NCBI GenBank assembly: GCA_949373085.1
Contig: CASICJ010000001.1
Coordinates: 1-64,000 of the forward strand
Source of the DNA: an uncultured Verrucomicrobiales bacterium
GTDB lineage: Bacteria > Verrucomicrobiota > Verrucomicrobiia > Verrucomicrobiales > Akkermansiaceae
Reading direction: 5' to 3'
Length of the DNA stretch: 64,000 nt
Shown here: piece after piece, positions 18,541-27,163 of the stretch
Numbering within the stretch: position 1 is the first letter of the stretch
How the letters are laid out: every line of letters begins with the position of its first letter
Translations under genes and position numbers: made by a program
Notes under the pieces: model-generated
Databases searched by the model: none
The model's input: only the letters and a program-made list of their open reading frames with translations
Told to the model about the DNA's origin: nothing

Positions 18541-19578
18541 ATGAAAGTTTTTCTTTGTTTATTATTTGTAACCTTTTCGATTCAGGCAGAGGTCCGGCTC
18601 AATCAGATTCAAATAATAGGAACACACAATTCTTACCATGTTGCGCCGACCTCGGCGCAAATGAATTTTCTTGGGATGTTCAGTAAAGAAGCTGTTACGG
18701 CATGGGACTATACTCGTAAGTCTTTGGATAAGCAGCTCGAAAATGGACTACGGCATTTCGAACTCGATGTTTATGCCGATCCCAAAGGCGGTCTTTTTTC
18801 GAGTTCGAGTGACCCGATTGATAGCCCACTGAGGAAGCCAGGTATGAAAGTGCTGCATGTGCCGAAGCTCGATGCTAAGTCGGTTCATCTTACTTTTAAG
18901 AGTGCGCTTGATTCGGTAAATAAATGGTCGGACAAGAATCCAAATCATTTACCAGTGATGATTTTGGTTGAATTGAAGGATCGTGCTGAAAACCCTCTGG
19001 GTCCGAAGCCACTCAAATTTGACCGGGCCCAGATGGAAGCGCTAGAGAAAGAAATTCTTTCGGTGCTAGATCTGGAGCGCATCATCACACCTGATTTCGT
19101 AAGGGGAGATAAAGGAAACCTGCGGGATGCAATCATTCAAAAAGGTTGGCCGGTTTTGGGGAAATGTCGGGGGAAGATCATGTTTTGTCTCGATAATGAG
19201 GGAAGGCACCGTAATGAATATCTTAGGGGAAATCCGATATTAGAAGAGCGCCTTCTTTTTGTAAGCGTGGCTCCAGATCACCCGGCGGCAGCGTGGATGA
19301 AGCGGAATGATCCAATTGGTGGTTTCCGAGAAATTCGGAATTTAGTCAAAGCGGGGTTCATGGTCCGAACAAGAGCCGATACGAATACGGTGGAAGCCCG
19401 GGCCAACGACAAGAATCGTGCGAATAAGGCGCTCGCGAGTGGGGCGCAGTTTGTGAGTACAGATTTTCCGGACAAGGTTCCTCGAATTAGCGAATACGAA
19501 GTGAGGCTCCCTGGTCGTGCGGTGGCACGAGCCAATCCAGTTTCGCTGCCTGATCTGAAAGGGAAAGCGGTCAAGTAG
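18541..19578 (+). CDS. secreted Ca2+-dependent phosphoinositide phospholipase C-like protein
   Basis: 345 residues with a signal peptide (MKVFLCLLFVTFSIQA). The catalytic-like HN pair is in IIGTHNSYH near residue 30, the acidic metal ligands are in HFELDVYADPKGG near residue 78, and the second histidine is in KVLHVPKLD. This is the TIM-barrel PLC layout of the PI-PLCc1-like, Ca2+-dependent family (PF16670). Family members cleave phosphodiester bonds of phosphoinositides or related lipids. The bacterial substrate is not known. It probably acts outside the inner membrane. Confidence 0.8.
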   Translation: MKVFLCLLFVTFSIQAEVRLNQIQIIGTHNSYHVAPTSAQMNFLGMFSKEAVTAWDYTRKSLDKQLENGLRHFELDVYADPKGGLFSSSSDPIDSPLRKPGMKVLHVPKLDAKSVHLTFKSALDSVNKWSDKNPNHLPVMILVELKDRAENPLGPKPLKFDRAQMEALEKEILSVLDLERIITPDFVRGDKGNLRDAIIQKGWPVLGKCRGKIMFCLDNEGRHRNEYLRGNPILEERLLFVSVAPDHPAAAWMKRNDPIGGFREIRNLVKAGFMVRTRADTNTVEARANDKNRANKALASGAQFVSTDFPDKVPRISEYEVRLPGRAVARANPVSLPDLKGKAVK

Positions 19579-19596
19579 GGTGGTTCTTGAAGAACT

Positions 19597-20910
19597 GTGC
19601 AAACCTGTTCATTCTCCGGCGTGCAGAACCGTTTTTACCAGGCCTTTGATACTGAGCGAGCTTCGGGCTACGACACCTCGGGTGATTTTCGATCGCCATT
19701 CCAGATTGATCGGGATCGCGTTCTACACACTCCAGCATTTCGTAGACTCCAGAGTAAAACGCAGGTCTTTTGGAGTGGAGAATACGATTTTTACCGTACT
19801 CGACTGACTCATTCCCTGGAAGTTGCCCAGATTGGTAAATCGATCTGCCACTGGTTGAGGTACTCAAGCAATTTGCTGAGTGATGATTTTTTTGTCGATG
19901 AGGATTTGATCGAAGCGATTTGTCTTTCCCATGATCTGGGGCATCCGCCTTTTGGTCACGCCGGTGAACGGTCGCTTAATCATTTCATGGCAGGCTATGG
20001 TGGTTTCGAGGGGAATGCTCAGACATTGCGACTACTTACTCAAAGAATCTTTTCGCAAAGCCGTAAGGGAATGGATCCATCACGAGCTTTTCTAGATGGG
20101 GTGTTGAAATACAAATCACTTTGGTCCGAGCTGAATGTAATAAAAGGGCGGTTGCCGAAGAATCACTTCCTTTATGATACGCAAAGCGAGGAATTAAGTT
20201 GGGCAATGGCTGAGAATGATTTTCCCGCTGAACTACCACCGGGTGACGAGAGAGATAGTTTTAAATCCATCGAATGTCAGATTATGGATTGGGCTGATGA
20301 TACTGCCTACTCGCTCAACGATCTTGCTGACTCGGTGAAAGCGGGATTCCTCACGGTGGAGAGGATCGAACGCTGGGCCGAAAGTCGCGGTCACGAAGTT
20401 TCGGATGATTCTCCACTGGGTGGACTTTTGAAAGCGATTCGTGGGCAACGTATCGAGCCTTTTGTTGGAAAGCGCATCGGGAAATATATCCAATCGGCCA
20501 CTTTAATTTCGGCTGCCAATCTGCTGAGTGCGACGAGTCATCGATATGCTTTGGATTTGGTGATCGAGCCTGGGGTACGGGCAGAGAGCGAGTTGTTTAA
20601 AAGTCTTGCTTATGAGGTCGTATTTTTGTCCCCCCAGCTCAAGCAGTTGGAACATAAAGGGAGCTACATGCTGAGGCGTTTATGGGAAGTGATGGAGAAG
20701 CGCTATGTCCTTGGGGAGACGATTGATGGGCAGGATTTTTCGCTCTTACCAGAAGCGGATGCTGCTGAAATTGCGGAAGCGGAAACTCTGGAGAAGAAGG
20801 CCCGTCTGGTTTGCGATTTTCTTGCAGGGATGACAGATGGTTATGCGGCAAGAACTTTTCGAAGGCTTTTTGAGCCAGGGTTTGGCAGTATAAGTGATCT
20901 TGTTGGTTAG
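19597..20910 (+). CDS. dgt: deoxyguanosinetriphosphate triphosphohydrolase-like protein
   Basis: 437 residues, HD-domain dNTPase. The metal ligands are in LTHSLEVAQIGKS (His), SHDLGHPPFGHAGE (HD plus downstream His) and the late Asp in MDWADDTAYS. These enzymes hydrolyse dNTPs to deoxynucleosides and triphosphate, controlling pools. The start is a GTG at 19597, giving a slightly short N terminus before the conserved RFYQAF segment. The stop directly abuts the ATG of the pseudouridine synthase, so the two are translationally coupled. Confidence 0.88.
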   Translation: MQTCSFSGVQNRFYQAFDTERASGYDTSGDFRSPFQIDRDRVLHTPAFRRLQSKTQVFWSGEYDFYRTRLTHSLEVAQIGKSICHWLRYSSNLLSDDFFVDEDLIEAICLSHDLGHPPFGHAGERSLNHFMAGYGGFEGNAQTLRLLTQRIFSQSRKGMDPSRAFLDGVLKYKSLWSELNVIKGRLPKNHFLYDTQSEELSWAMAENDFPAELPPGDERDSFKSIECQIMDWADDTAYSLNDLADSVKAGFLTVERIERWAESRGHEVSDDSPLGGLLKAIRGQRIEPFVGKRIGKYIQSATLISAANLLSATSHRYALDLVIEPGVRAESELFKSLAYEVVFLSPQLKQLEHKGSYMLRRLWEVMEKRYVLGETIDGQDFSLLPEADAAEIAEAETLEKKARLVCDFLAGMTDGYAARTFRRLFEPGFGSISDLVG

Positions 20911-21588
20911 ATGCGGCTGAATCGTTTGGTTGGAAAATGGGCCGGAGCTGGAAAGCGCCGGACTCGCGAGATGTTTGAGTCTCGAAAAGTTATTGTAAAC
21001 GGCCAGGTTTGCGAGGACGGCAAAACCCTGATCGGAAGGTTCGATCAGGTGGAAGTAGATAACCTAGTTGTTCAAAACGAAGTGCCTCGATACGTAATGC
21101 TGCACAAGCCTCAGGGCATTGTGAGCGCGACGACCGATCCCGAGTATCGGACCGTCATTGACTTGATTGGGGAAGAGTGGGCCGGGAAACTTCATTTGGC
21201 GGGGAGGCTCGATCGTTTCACATCTGGACTGGTGATTCTTACGAATGACAGCGGTTATTCTGAATCACTCACCGCGCCTTCGAAGAAGGTTGGGAAGAGG
21301 TATTTAGTTGAGGTTGATGGTGAGATTGGAACCGAGGTTGTTTCGACCTTTAAGGAGGGTATGTGGTTCGCCAAAGAAAAGGTGACCACTGCTCCTGCTG
21401 TCATTAAATTACTGGGAAAAAATAAATGTCGACTCACGATCTTCGAGGGGAAGCACCATCAAATCAAAAGGATGTTCGCTAAATTTTCTTTTAAGGTCAC
21501 TAAGCTACACCGAGAGGCAGTTGGTGATTTGGAACTCCCAGATGAACTTAAGGAAGGGCAGTGGGCGGAGTTTGTGCCTGTCAGGTGA
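20911..21588 (+). CDS. RsuA/RluB-family pseudouridine synthase
   Basis: 225 residues. An N-terminal S4 RNA-binding domain (TREMFESRKVIVNGQ) is followed by the catalytic domain with the active-site aspartate in AGRLDRFTSGLVILTND. The closing motif KHHQIKRMFAK is typical of the RsuA/RluB/E/F group, which modifies a single uridine of 16S or 23S rRNA. The exact target cannot be read. A Rho-independent terminator follows. Confidence 0.88.
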   Translation: MRLNRLVGKWAGAGKRRTREMFESRKVIVNGQVCEDGKTLIGRFDQVEVDNLVVQNEVPRYVMLHKPQGIVSATTDPEYRTVIDLIGEEWAGKLHLAGRLDRFTSGLVILTNDSGYSESLTAPSKKVGKRYLVEVDGEIGTEVVSTFKEGMWFAKEKVTTAPAVIKLLGKNKCRLTIFEGKHHQIKRMFAKFSFKVTKLHREAVGDLELPDELKEGQWAEFVPVR

Positions 21589-21597
21589 TCCTCCGCG

Positions 21598-21624
21598 CTT
21601 ACCCGAATTGGGGTAAGATTTTTA
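21598..21624 (+). terminator. Rho-independent terminator after the pseudouridine synthase gene
   Basis: Perfect stem CTTACCC / GGGTAAG with loop GAATTG, followed by ATTTTTA, 10 bases past the stop codon. It ends the dgt unit and isolates it from the accessory region downstream. Confidence 0.75.
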
Positions 21625-21669
21625 GGGGTTGTGGCTTGATGATAGGCAAGGTGACTCTAGTTTTCTTCC

Positions 21670-24615
21670 ATGACCTTGAAGTACCTGCGCTTCCTTTTCT
21701 TTTTTTTGGTTCCTGGCTATTTGGCGGCAGCAGGCGATCCTTTGGCTGGAATTACGAAAGGTTTTTTTAATGGGAAGCGCCCTGCGGATGCAGTCCAGTT
21801 GGTTGGCGAGCGGGGCCATATGCTCGTCCCTGAATCCGAGAAGGTGAAAAATCAATGGGTCTTTAAAAAGGGGATACTCACTGCTTCGCCAATGTGGGAC
21901 AGTCTGGTGACCTTGGAGACGTATTCTGATTTTCGAATGCACGTCGAGTTCAACGTAAATAGCGTGCCTGATGTGGATGCTGAGAAGAACGGTAATTCGG
22001 GCATCTATATTCAGAAACGATACGAACTTCAGATTTTAAATTCGCATGGTGTATCGGAGGCAGATTACAAGGCGAGTTATGCTGGAAGCCTCTATCGTCA
22101 GAAAAAGCCAGATCAGTTGGTCTCGAAACCAGCGGGGGAATGGCAGAGCTATGACATTATTTTTCGGGCTGCTCGGTTCAAGGGCGGAAAACGAGTTGAG
22201 AAGGCGCGAATCAGTGTTCAGCAAAACGGATTTCTCATTCATGATGATTATCCTCTCTCGAATAAGACAGGCGCGGGTCAAAAAGAAGGGCCAGAACCTG
22301 GGCCGATTAAATTCCAGGGGCATCACAATCCAGTAGAGTTTCGCAATTGTTGGATTCAGCGTCTCAAGCTTGATGAAGTGAAACAGCAGGATGCTCCCAA
22401 GCTAAAAAAGAAGAAGGGCTACACTTATGTGATTCCATTTGACGAGATTCCGGCGGCGCCGGCTTTGAAGCCAAAGAAGGCGCTTGAGACTTTTCGGTTG
22501 CATAAGGAGTTTGAGATGAGCTTGGTTTCTCACGAGCCAGCAGTTCAGAATCCTCTGGCGCTGCGTTTTGATGGCAACGGCCGGATGTGGGTCGTCGAGA
22601 TGCGTTCCTACATGCCGAATGCCAATGGTGACGGTGAGGACGCGCCGACCGGGCGGATCTCGATTCACGAAGACACCAACAATGATGGCGTTTATGATAA
22701 GACGAGTGTTTTTCTGGATGGTTTGAATCAACCTCGATCAATCGCTCTTTATAAAAATGGGATTCTCTACGGTGGACACGAGAAGCTTTTCTTCGTCGAA
22801 AATATGAATGGCAAAGCCGGCGAGATGACGCTGATCGATGAAGATTATACGCAAGATACCAACGTGGAGCATCGCACTAATGCTCTTTTTCGGGGGCTTG
22901 ATAACTGGGTTTACAATGTGAAATCGGATGTCCGCTATCGTGAGGTGGATGGAATTTGGATAAAGGAAAAGACTTCGTTTCGTGGTCAGTGGGGATTGTC
23001 GCACGATAATTACGGGCGTCTCTATTACAACGAAAACTGGTTCGGGATTAAAGCGGACCAATTATTGCCAAACACTTTAATGAAAAATCCCAACTTTCAA
23101 TTGGGGCGTGCTCATGGAAGGCATATTTCATATCGGGATAAACTCTATCCGGCACGAATTACTCCTGGTGTGAACCGTGGCGGCGAAGGAGCTATTGATG
23201 ACAATGGCTATCTTACCGCTGCGACTGGAGCTGCCGGTCCGGTGGCATATCGCGGTGATCAATTTCCACCTGAGTTTCAAAACACAGCGCTTTTTTGTGA
23301 GCCAACCGCCAATCTCATTCGTATGGTTCATCTCACTCGTAATGATGGTCTACTGACAGGCGAGCATCTAATGGGAGAGCGGGAGTTCTTGGCTTCGACC
23401 GATGAGCGTTTCCGTCCCGTCAATCTTTTCAATGCTCCAGATGGTACGATCTATGCGGTTGATATGTATCACGGGATCATTCAGCACAAACATTACCTAA
23501 CCAAGTATCTTCGCGAACATATTAAGCATCGTAATCTTGAGAGTCATCCAAGATTAGGGAGAATTTATCGAATCAAGTATCGCAATAATCCGAGGGGGGT
23601 AAAACCTGGTATGCTTGGGAAAAAGCCAGGAGAGCTTGTTGCGATTCTGGCTCACTCCAATGGTTGGTGGCGCGATACGGCCCAGCAGTTGATCATTGAT
23701 GCTGGAGACGATTCAGTAGTGCCGGCGCTTATTGCCCAAGCAGGCGATCATAGCCAGCCACTTGGCCAGATTCATGCTCTCTGGACTTTAGAGGGATTGG
23801 GTCGTATTAATTTGGCCGCGATCAAGGCTGCGATGGCTTCCGAGGATCTTTACGTATTGGAATCAGCAATTCGATTGGCCGAGAATCTTCCATCGATTGA
23901 CCTCGTGGAAGTAGTTCCAACGCTGGAGAAGCTTACGGGGAATCCTAATCTCGTGGTGCAGCGGCAACTCGCAGGAAGCTTGGGGAGAATTCCATCTGGA
24001 CGCTCGCTCGAGCTTTTGAAGAAAGTGCTCTTGAAGAATATCGATGCACCCTTTTTCAGAGAGGCGGCGATTAGCGGTCTTGAAGGACGGGAATTTATTT
24101 TCGGTGAGATACTTGGAAAAGAATTTAAGGACGTAAAGTTCTTAAGGTATCTCGAGCACTGCATGACTCTAAAAACGACCGCCTCACGGTTTAAGTTTCC
24201 ACGAGATAAAGATCATCAGGAGTCGTTTAAACGGGGTGAAAAATTCTACATATCCAACTGCATGGCTTGTCACGGTCCCGATGGAGCTGGACTTGAATTG
24301 CTGGGGCCACCTTTGGTGCAATCGGAATGGGTTATGGGTTCGTCCGAGCGTTTATCGGCGATATTACTTCAAGGGCTGATGGGACCCATTCAGGTGAAAG
24401 GTGAAAAATACACTCCAGCGGCTGCCATGCCCGGATTAAAAGATGCTCCCCAGATTGGTGATGCTGATCTGGCTGATGTCTCGACATTCATTCGACATGC
24501 TTGGGGGAATAATCATTCAGCGGTGAAGGTCGAGACGGTCAATGCGACTCGCGAGAAGTTAAAAGGACGTCAATCGATTTTCACACCTGAAGAACTCAAC
24601 AGCGTTTTCCAGTAA
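21670..24615 (+). CDS. secreted DUF1080 / dehydrogenase-like propeller / HEAT / cytochrome c protein
   Basis: 981 residues with a signal peptide ending in LAAA near residue 20. Domains in order: DUF1080 (3-keto-disaccharide-hydrolase/concanavalin-like) at about 25-235, with GNSGIYIQKRYELQILNSHG; a PVC-type 'membrane-bound dehydrogenase' beta-propeller at about 265-640 (DGNGRMWVVEMRSYM, FNAPDGTIYAVDMYHG); HEAT-like repeats at about 655-810; and a C-terminal class I cytochrome c with CMACH near residue 860 and a distal Met. The layout suggests periplasmic oxidation or hydrolysis of a sugar with electrons passed to the haem. The substrate is unknown. It starts the sulfatase/polysaccharide region. 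Confidence 0.82.
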   Translation: MTLKYLRFLFFFLVPGYLAAAGDPLAGITKGFFNGKRPADAVQLVGERGHMLVPESEKVKNQWVFKKGILTASPMWDSLVTLETYSDFRMHVEFNVNSVPDVDAEKNGNSGIYIQKRYELQILNSHGVSEADYKASYAGSLYRQKKPDQLVSKPAGEWQSYDIIFRAARFKGGKRVEKARISVQQNGFLIHDDYPLSNKTGAGQKEGPEPGPIKFQGHHNPVEFRNCWIQRLKLDEVKQQDAPKLKKKKGYTYVIPFDEIPAAPALKPKKALETFRLHKEFEMSLVSHEPAVQNPLALRFDGNGRMWVVEMRSYMPNANGDGEDAPTGRISIHEDTNNDGVYDKTSVFLDGLNQPRSIALYKNGILYGGHEKLFFVENMNGKAGEMTLIDEDYTQDTNVEHRTNALFRGLDNWVYNVKSDVRYREVDGIWIKEKTSFRGQWGLSHDNYGRLYYNENWFGIKADQLLPNTLMKNPNFQLGRAHGRHISYRDKLYPARITPGVNRGGEGAIDDNGYLTAATGAAGPVAYRGDQFPPEFQNTALFCEPTANLIRMVHLTRNDGLLTGEHLMGEREFLASTDERFRPVNLFNAPDGTIYAVDMYHGIIQHKHYLTKYLREHIKHRNLESHPRLGRIYRIKYRNNPRGVKPGMLGKKPGELVAILAHSNGWWRDTAQQLIIDAGDDSVVPALIAQAGDHSQPLGQIHALWTLEGLGRINLAAIKAAMASEDLYVLESAIRLAENLPSIDLVEVVPTLEKLTGNPNLVVQRQLAGSLGRIPSGRSLELLKKVLLKNIDAPFFREAAISGLEGREFIFGEILGKEFKDVKFLRYLEHCMTLKTTASRFKFPRDKDHQESFKRGEKFYISNCMACHGPDGAGLELLGPPLVQSEWVMGSSERLSAILLQGLMGPIQVKGEKYTPAAAMPGLKDAPQIGDADLADVSTFIRHAWGNNHSAVKVETVNATREKLKGRQSIFTPEELNSVFQ

Positions 24616-24616
24616 G

Positions 24617-25231
24617 TTACCGCTTTCTGGTGCGTCCGGTTTTTCGCCGGGGACCTTTGTTTTTGAGCTTCGGCTTTTTGTGCTGGAGTGGCTTCGAGCC
24701 AGTTCTATTACTTTTACCTTTGGTGGGTTGGGTTCTGATCAAACGTGGTTGTTTGTCGTAAGTGAATCCTTCAGCGGAACATCTTCCCAGATTTCCTTCA
24801 GCGATTTTTTCCAATGAATTGAGGTGGGTTTGATCGCTCTTGGTGATGAAGGTGATGACTTCAGATGAGGCAGTTTCTACGTGCTTAATATAATCAGCGT
24901 CGATTTCGTGGACGTCGAAATAAATGACAGTGGCGATGCCCGAGAGGTCGCTTCCGCGGAGGACTGATTCAGTGGCAAAGAGAATATCAAGTGAACCTTT
25001 CTTGAGATCTTTTAATGCGTGATCACGGACTTCTGGCTTTTTGTTTCCTGAGATGTTTTCAGTTGCCAATTCCTGTCGGTTCGCGGCGGTATTGAGAGCG
25101 TGTAGCGTGTCTTTGCTCCGCACGAAAATCAGGACTGGAGACTTGCAAATTAATTTGGTGAGAATGTGCAGGAGGAGGTCTTCCTTTTGATGAGGAAAGG
25201 CTTCGTAAACAGATTGACGTGCAGCGAACAT
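24617..25231 (-). CDS. stand-alone helicase C-terminal (RecA2) domain protein
   Basis: 204 residues. The opening RQSVYEAFPHQKEDLLLHIL matches the linker that precedes RecA2 in DEAD-box helicases. Motif IV-like VLIFVRSKD and motif V-like ILFATESVLRGSDL follow. The HRxGRxGR motif VI is replaced by KHVETASSE, and no RecA1 domain (Walker A, DEAD) exists: the sulfatase gene ends 9 bases upstream. A Lys/Arg-rich tail of about 50 residues probably binds RNA. It cannot be an ATPase by itself. It may be a ribosome or RNA accessory protein, or a remnant. Confidence 0.7.
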   Translation of the reverse strand: MFAARQSVYEAFPHQKEDLLLHILTKLICKSPVLIFVRSKDTLHALNTAANRQELATENISGNKKPEVRDHALKDLKKGSLDILFATESVLRGSDLSGIATVIYFDVHEIDADYIKHVETASSEVITFITKSDQTHLNSLEKIAEGNLGRCSAEGFTYDKQPRLIRTQPTKGKSNRTGSKPLQHKKPKLKNKGPRRKTGRTRKR

Positions 25232-25239
25232 GGTTTGAT

Positions 25240-27108
25240 CTATTTAACGGAGTTGCTAGTCCCAAGCAAGTCATTGACGGCCTTGTTGGCAACCCGGACG
25301 ATATATTTATTGGGTTGTTTCTTGAGTGTCTTTTGAAGTGCTGGAAGGGCGGGGCGGGCTTGCTCATCGGCTTCATCGAGGGCGATAGCGGCGTGCAAGC
25401 GAGACCATTCTTCGGGCGATCCTAGAGACTCGGATAATTCAGAGAGGGCTTTTTCCTCTCTGGTCTTCATTCGGAGAAGGGCACGGGCTGCGGCGATTCT
25501 GACGACGGTGGAATTTTCTTTCTCCAAAAGTCCTAGGCAGGCGGTCGTGGCTTCTTTCGATGCCTTGCCGATGTTTCCGATCCCAGTGGCGGCCCAGTAA
25601 CGGACGGCGGCGTCATGGTCTTCTAAACCTTTAAGGAGATCGGGAAGGACTTGCTCGCCTTCGGATGCGAGGGATGCCATGCGGCCAAGTCTCTCGGGAA
25701 GAGTTTTGTCGTTAGCTTTAGCGAGGATGTCGTAACGGGAGCTTGCCTTCTTTTCGCGCAAGACCATTTCAGGCTCAGGGATGAGGCCAAGGTCGCGGGT
25801 TTCCTTGATCCACTCCTTGTGGATCTTTCTGAACTTATCGAGCTGCTTCTTGTACTTTGGGTCGTCGGCAAGGTTGTTAATTTCGTGCGGATCATTCTGG
25901 AGGTCGTAGAATTCTTCGACGGGTTTACGATCGGCCATGAAGAGTCTCATGGCGGCGGGCATTTTTCCAGTGGCTGCAACGCGACGAAGCTCCATCATAG
26001 TGGCTCCTTTCTCAGGAGTATTCATGTATTGGAAGTAAGGCTTGAGAGGTTCGTAGTTACGGATATAGCGGTAACGCCTGTCGCGAACGCTACGGATGAT
26101 GTCGTAGCGTTCGTCCATACGGTCACGGGCTCCGAAAATGTAGTCTCGGGGTGGAGTCAATTTCTTGCCAAGGAATGCACGGCCTTGGGTGATGGGGGGC
26201 GTGGGAAGTCCGGCTAGGTTGAGTGTGGTAATTCCAAAATCGAGAGAGCTAATGAGTTGCTCGTCAACCGTTCCTGGTTTGCCTTGGCCGGAAGTGCGAA
26301 ATTTTTCGGGGATTCGAATGATGAGCGGAATCCGGGTGCCAGAATCGTAAAGCCAGCGCTTGGCGCGAGGAAGGCCAACACCGTGGTCGGACCAGTAAAC
26401 TATGATAGTGTTTTCGTATTCTCCCGCTTCCTTAAGAGCAGCGATGTGGTCGCCGACCCACGCATCCATGGCTGTGATGAGCTCGTAGTTCCTTTTCCAG
26501 TCTTCTCGAACTTTCGGGGTATCCGGGTAGTAGGGCGGAAGGGTTTTTAACTTGCGGGGATCTTGTCGTTCGCCGGGTGAGAGGTTCTTGGTGACGGTCT
26601 TGTATTTTGACTCTCCAGCGATTCCACTTTCGTGGCAACCGGTGAAGTTAAAGACAGAAAAGAAGGGGGCTTTTTTGTCGTTTGAGTTTTTCCAATGCGC
26701 CTTGCTGCTACTCGCGTCCCAGGTATCTTTTGGAGCTTGGAATTGGTAGTCGGTCTTTGAATTGTTGGTGCAGTAGTAGCCGGATTTGCGAAGGTAGGTG
26801 GGGAAGGGTTTGATGGAATTTGGAAGGACGGCACTGCTCCGCATATGCATGGTGCCGATGGAAGTCTGATACATGCCGGTGATGATGGTAGATCGGCAGG
26901 GCGCGCAAACTCCGGCGGCGGTGAAAGCATTGGTATAGCGGACTCCTTCCTTAGCTAGCTGATCAAGGTGAGGGGTAATGGCGTTTGGGTCACCATAGCA
27001 GCCAAAGTGGGCGTTGATATCTTCGGCTGAGAGCCAGAGGATGTTGGGGCGTTCATTGGCATGTAGAGTCGCGTAGACGCAGAGTATTAAGAGTAAGATA
27101 GATTTCAT
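25240..27108 (-). CDS. secreted sulfatase with C-terminal HEAT repeats
   Basis: 622 residues with a signal peptide (MKSILLLILCVYATLHA). The alkaline-phosphatase-fold sulfatase domain has metal ligands in WLSAEDINAHFG and the catalytic C-x-P-x-R motif as VCAPCRSTIITG near residue 67. The Cys should be converted to formylglycine by FGE or anSME encoded elsewhere. The other metal site is in YWSDHGVGLPRAKRW. After about residue 480, HEAT-like alpha repeats (AAVRYWAATGIGNIG, SRLHAAIALDEAD) are appended, possibly for protein binding. It probably acts in the periplasm on sulfated glycans. It pairs with the second sulfatase upstream on the same strand. Confidence 0.9.
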   Translation of the reverse strand: MKSILLLILCVYATLHANERPNILWLSAEDINAHFGCYGDPNAITPHLDQLAKEGVRYTNAFTAAGVCAPCRSTIITGMYQTSIGTMHMRSSAVLPNSIKPFPTYLRKSGYYCTNNSKTDYQFQAPKDTWDASSSKAHWKNSNDKKAPFFSVFNFTGCHESGIAGESKYKTVTKNLSPGERQDPRKLKTLPPYYPDTPKVREDWKRNYELITAMDAWVGDHIAALKEAGEYENTIIVYWSDHGVGLPRAKRWLYDSGTRIPLIIRIPEKFRTSGQGKPGTVDEQLISSLDFGITTLNLAGLPTPPITQGRAFLGKKLTPPRDYIFGARDRMDERYDIIRSVRDRRYRYIRNYEPLKPYFQYMNTPEKGATMMELRRVAATGKMPAAMRLFMADRKPVEEFYDLQNDPHEINNLADDPKYKKQLDKFRKIHKEWIKETRDLGLIPEPEMVLREKKASSRYDILAKANDKTLPERLGRMASLASEGEQVLPDLLKGLEDHDAAVRYWAATGIGNIGKASKEATTACLGLLEKENSTVVRIAAARALLRMKTREEKALSELSESLGSPEEWSRLHAAIALDEADEQARPALPALQKTLKKQPNKYIVRVANKAVNDLLGTSNSVK

Positions 27109-27163
27109 TTTAATAGGGTGCGTTTTTATGTAAGCTTATGTGGTTTGTTAACGCTTGTTGCTA

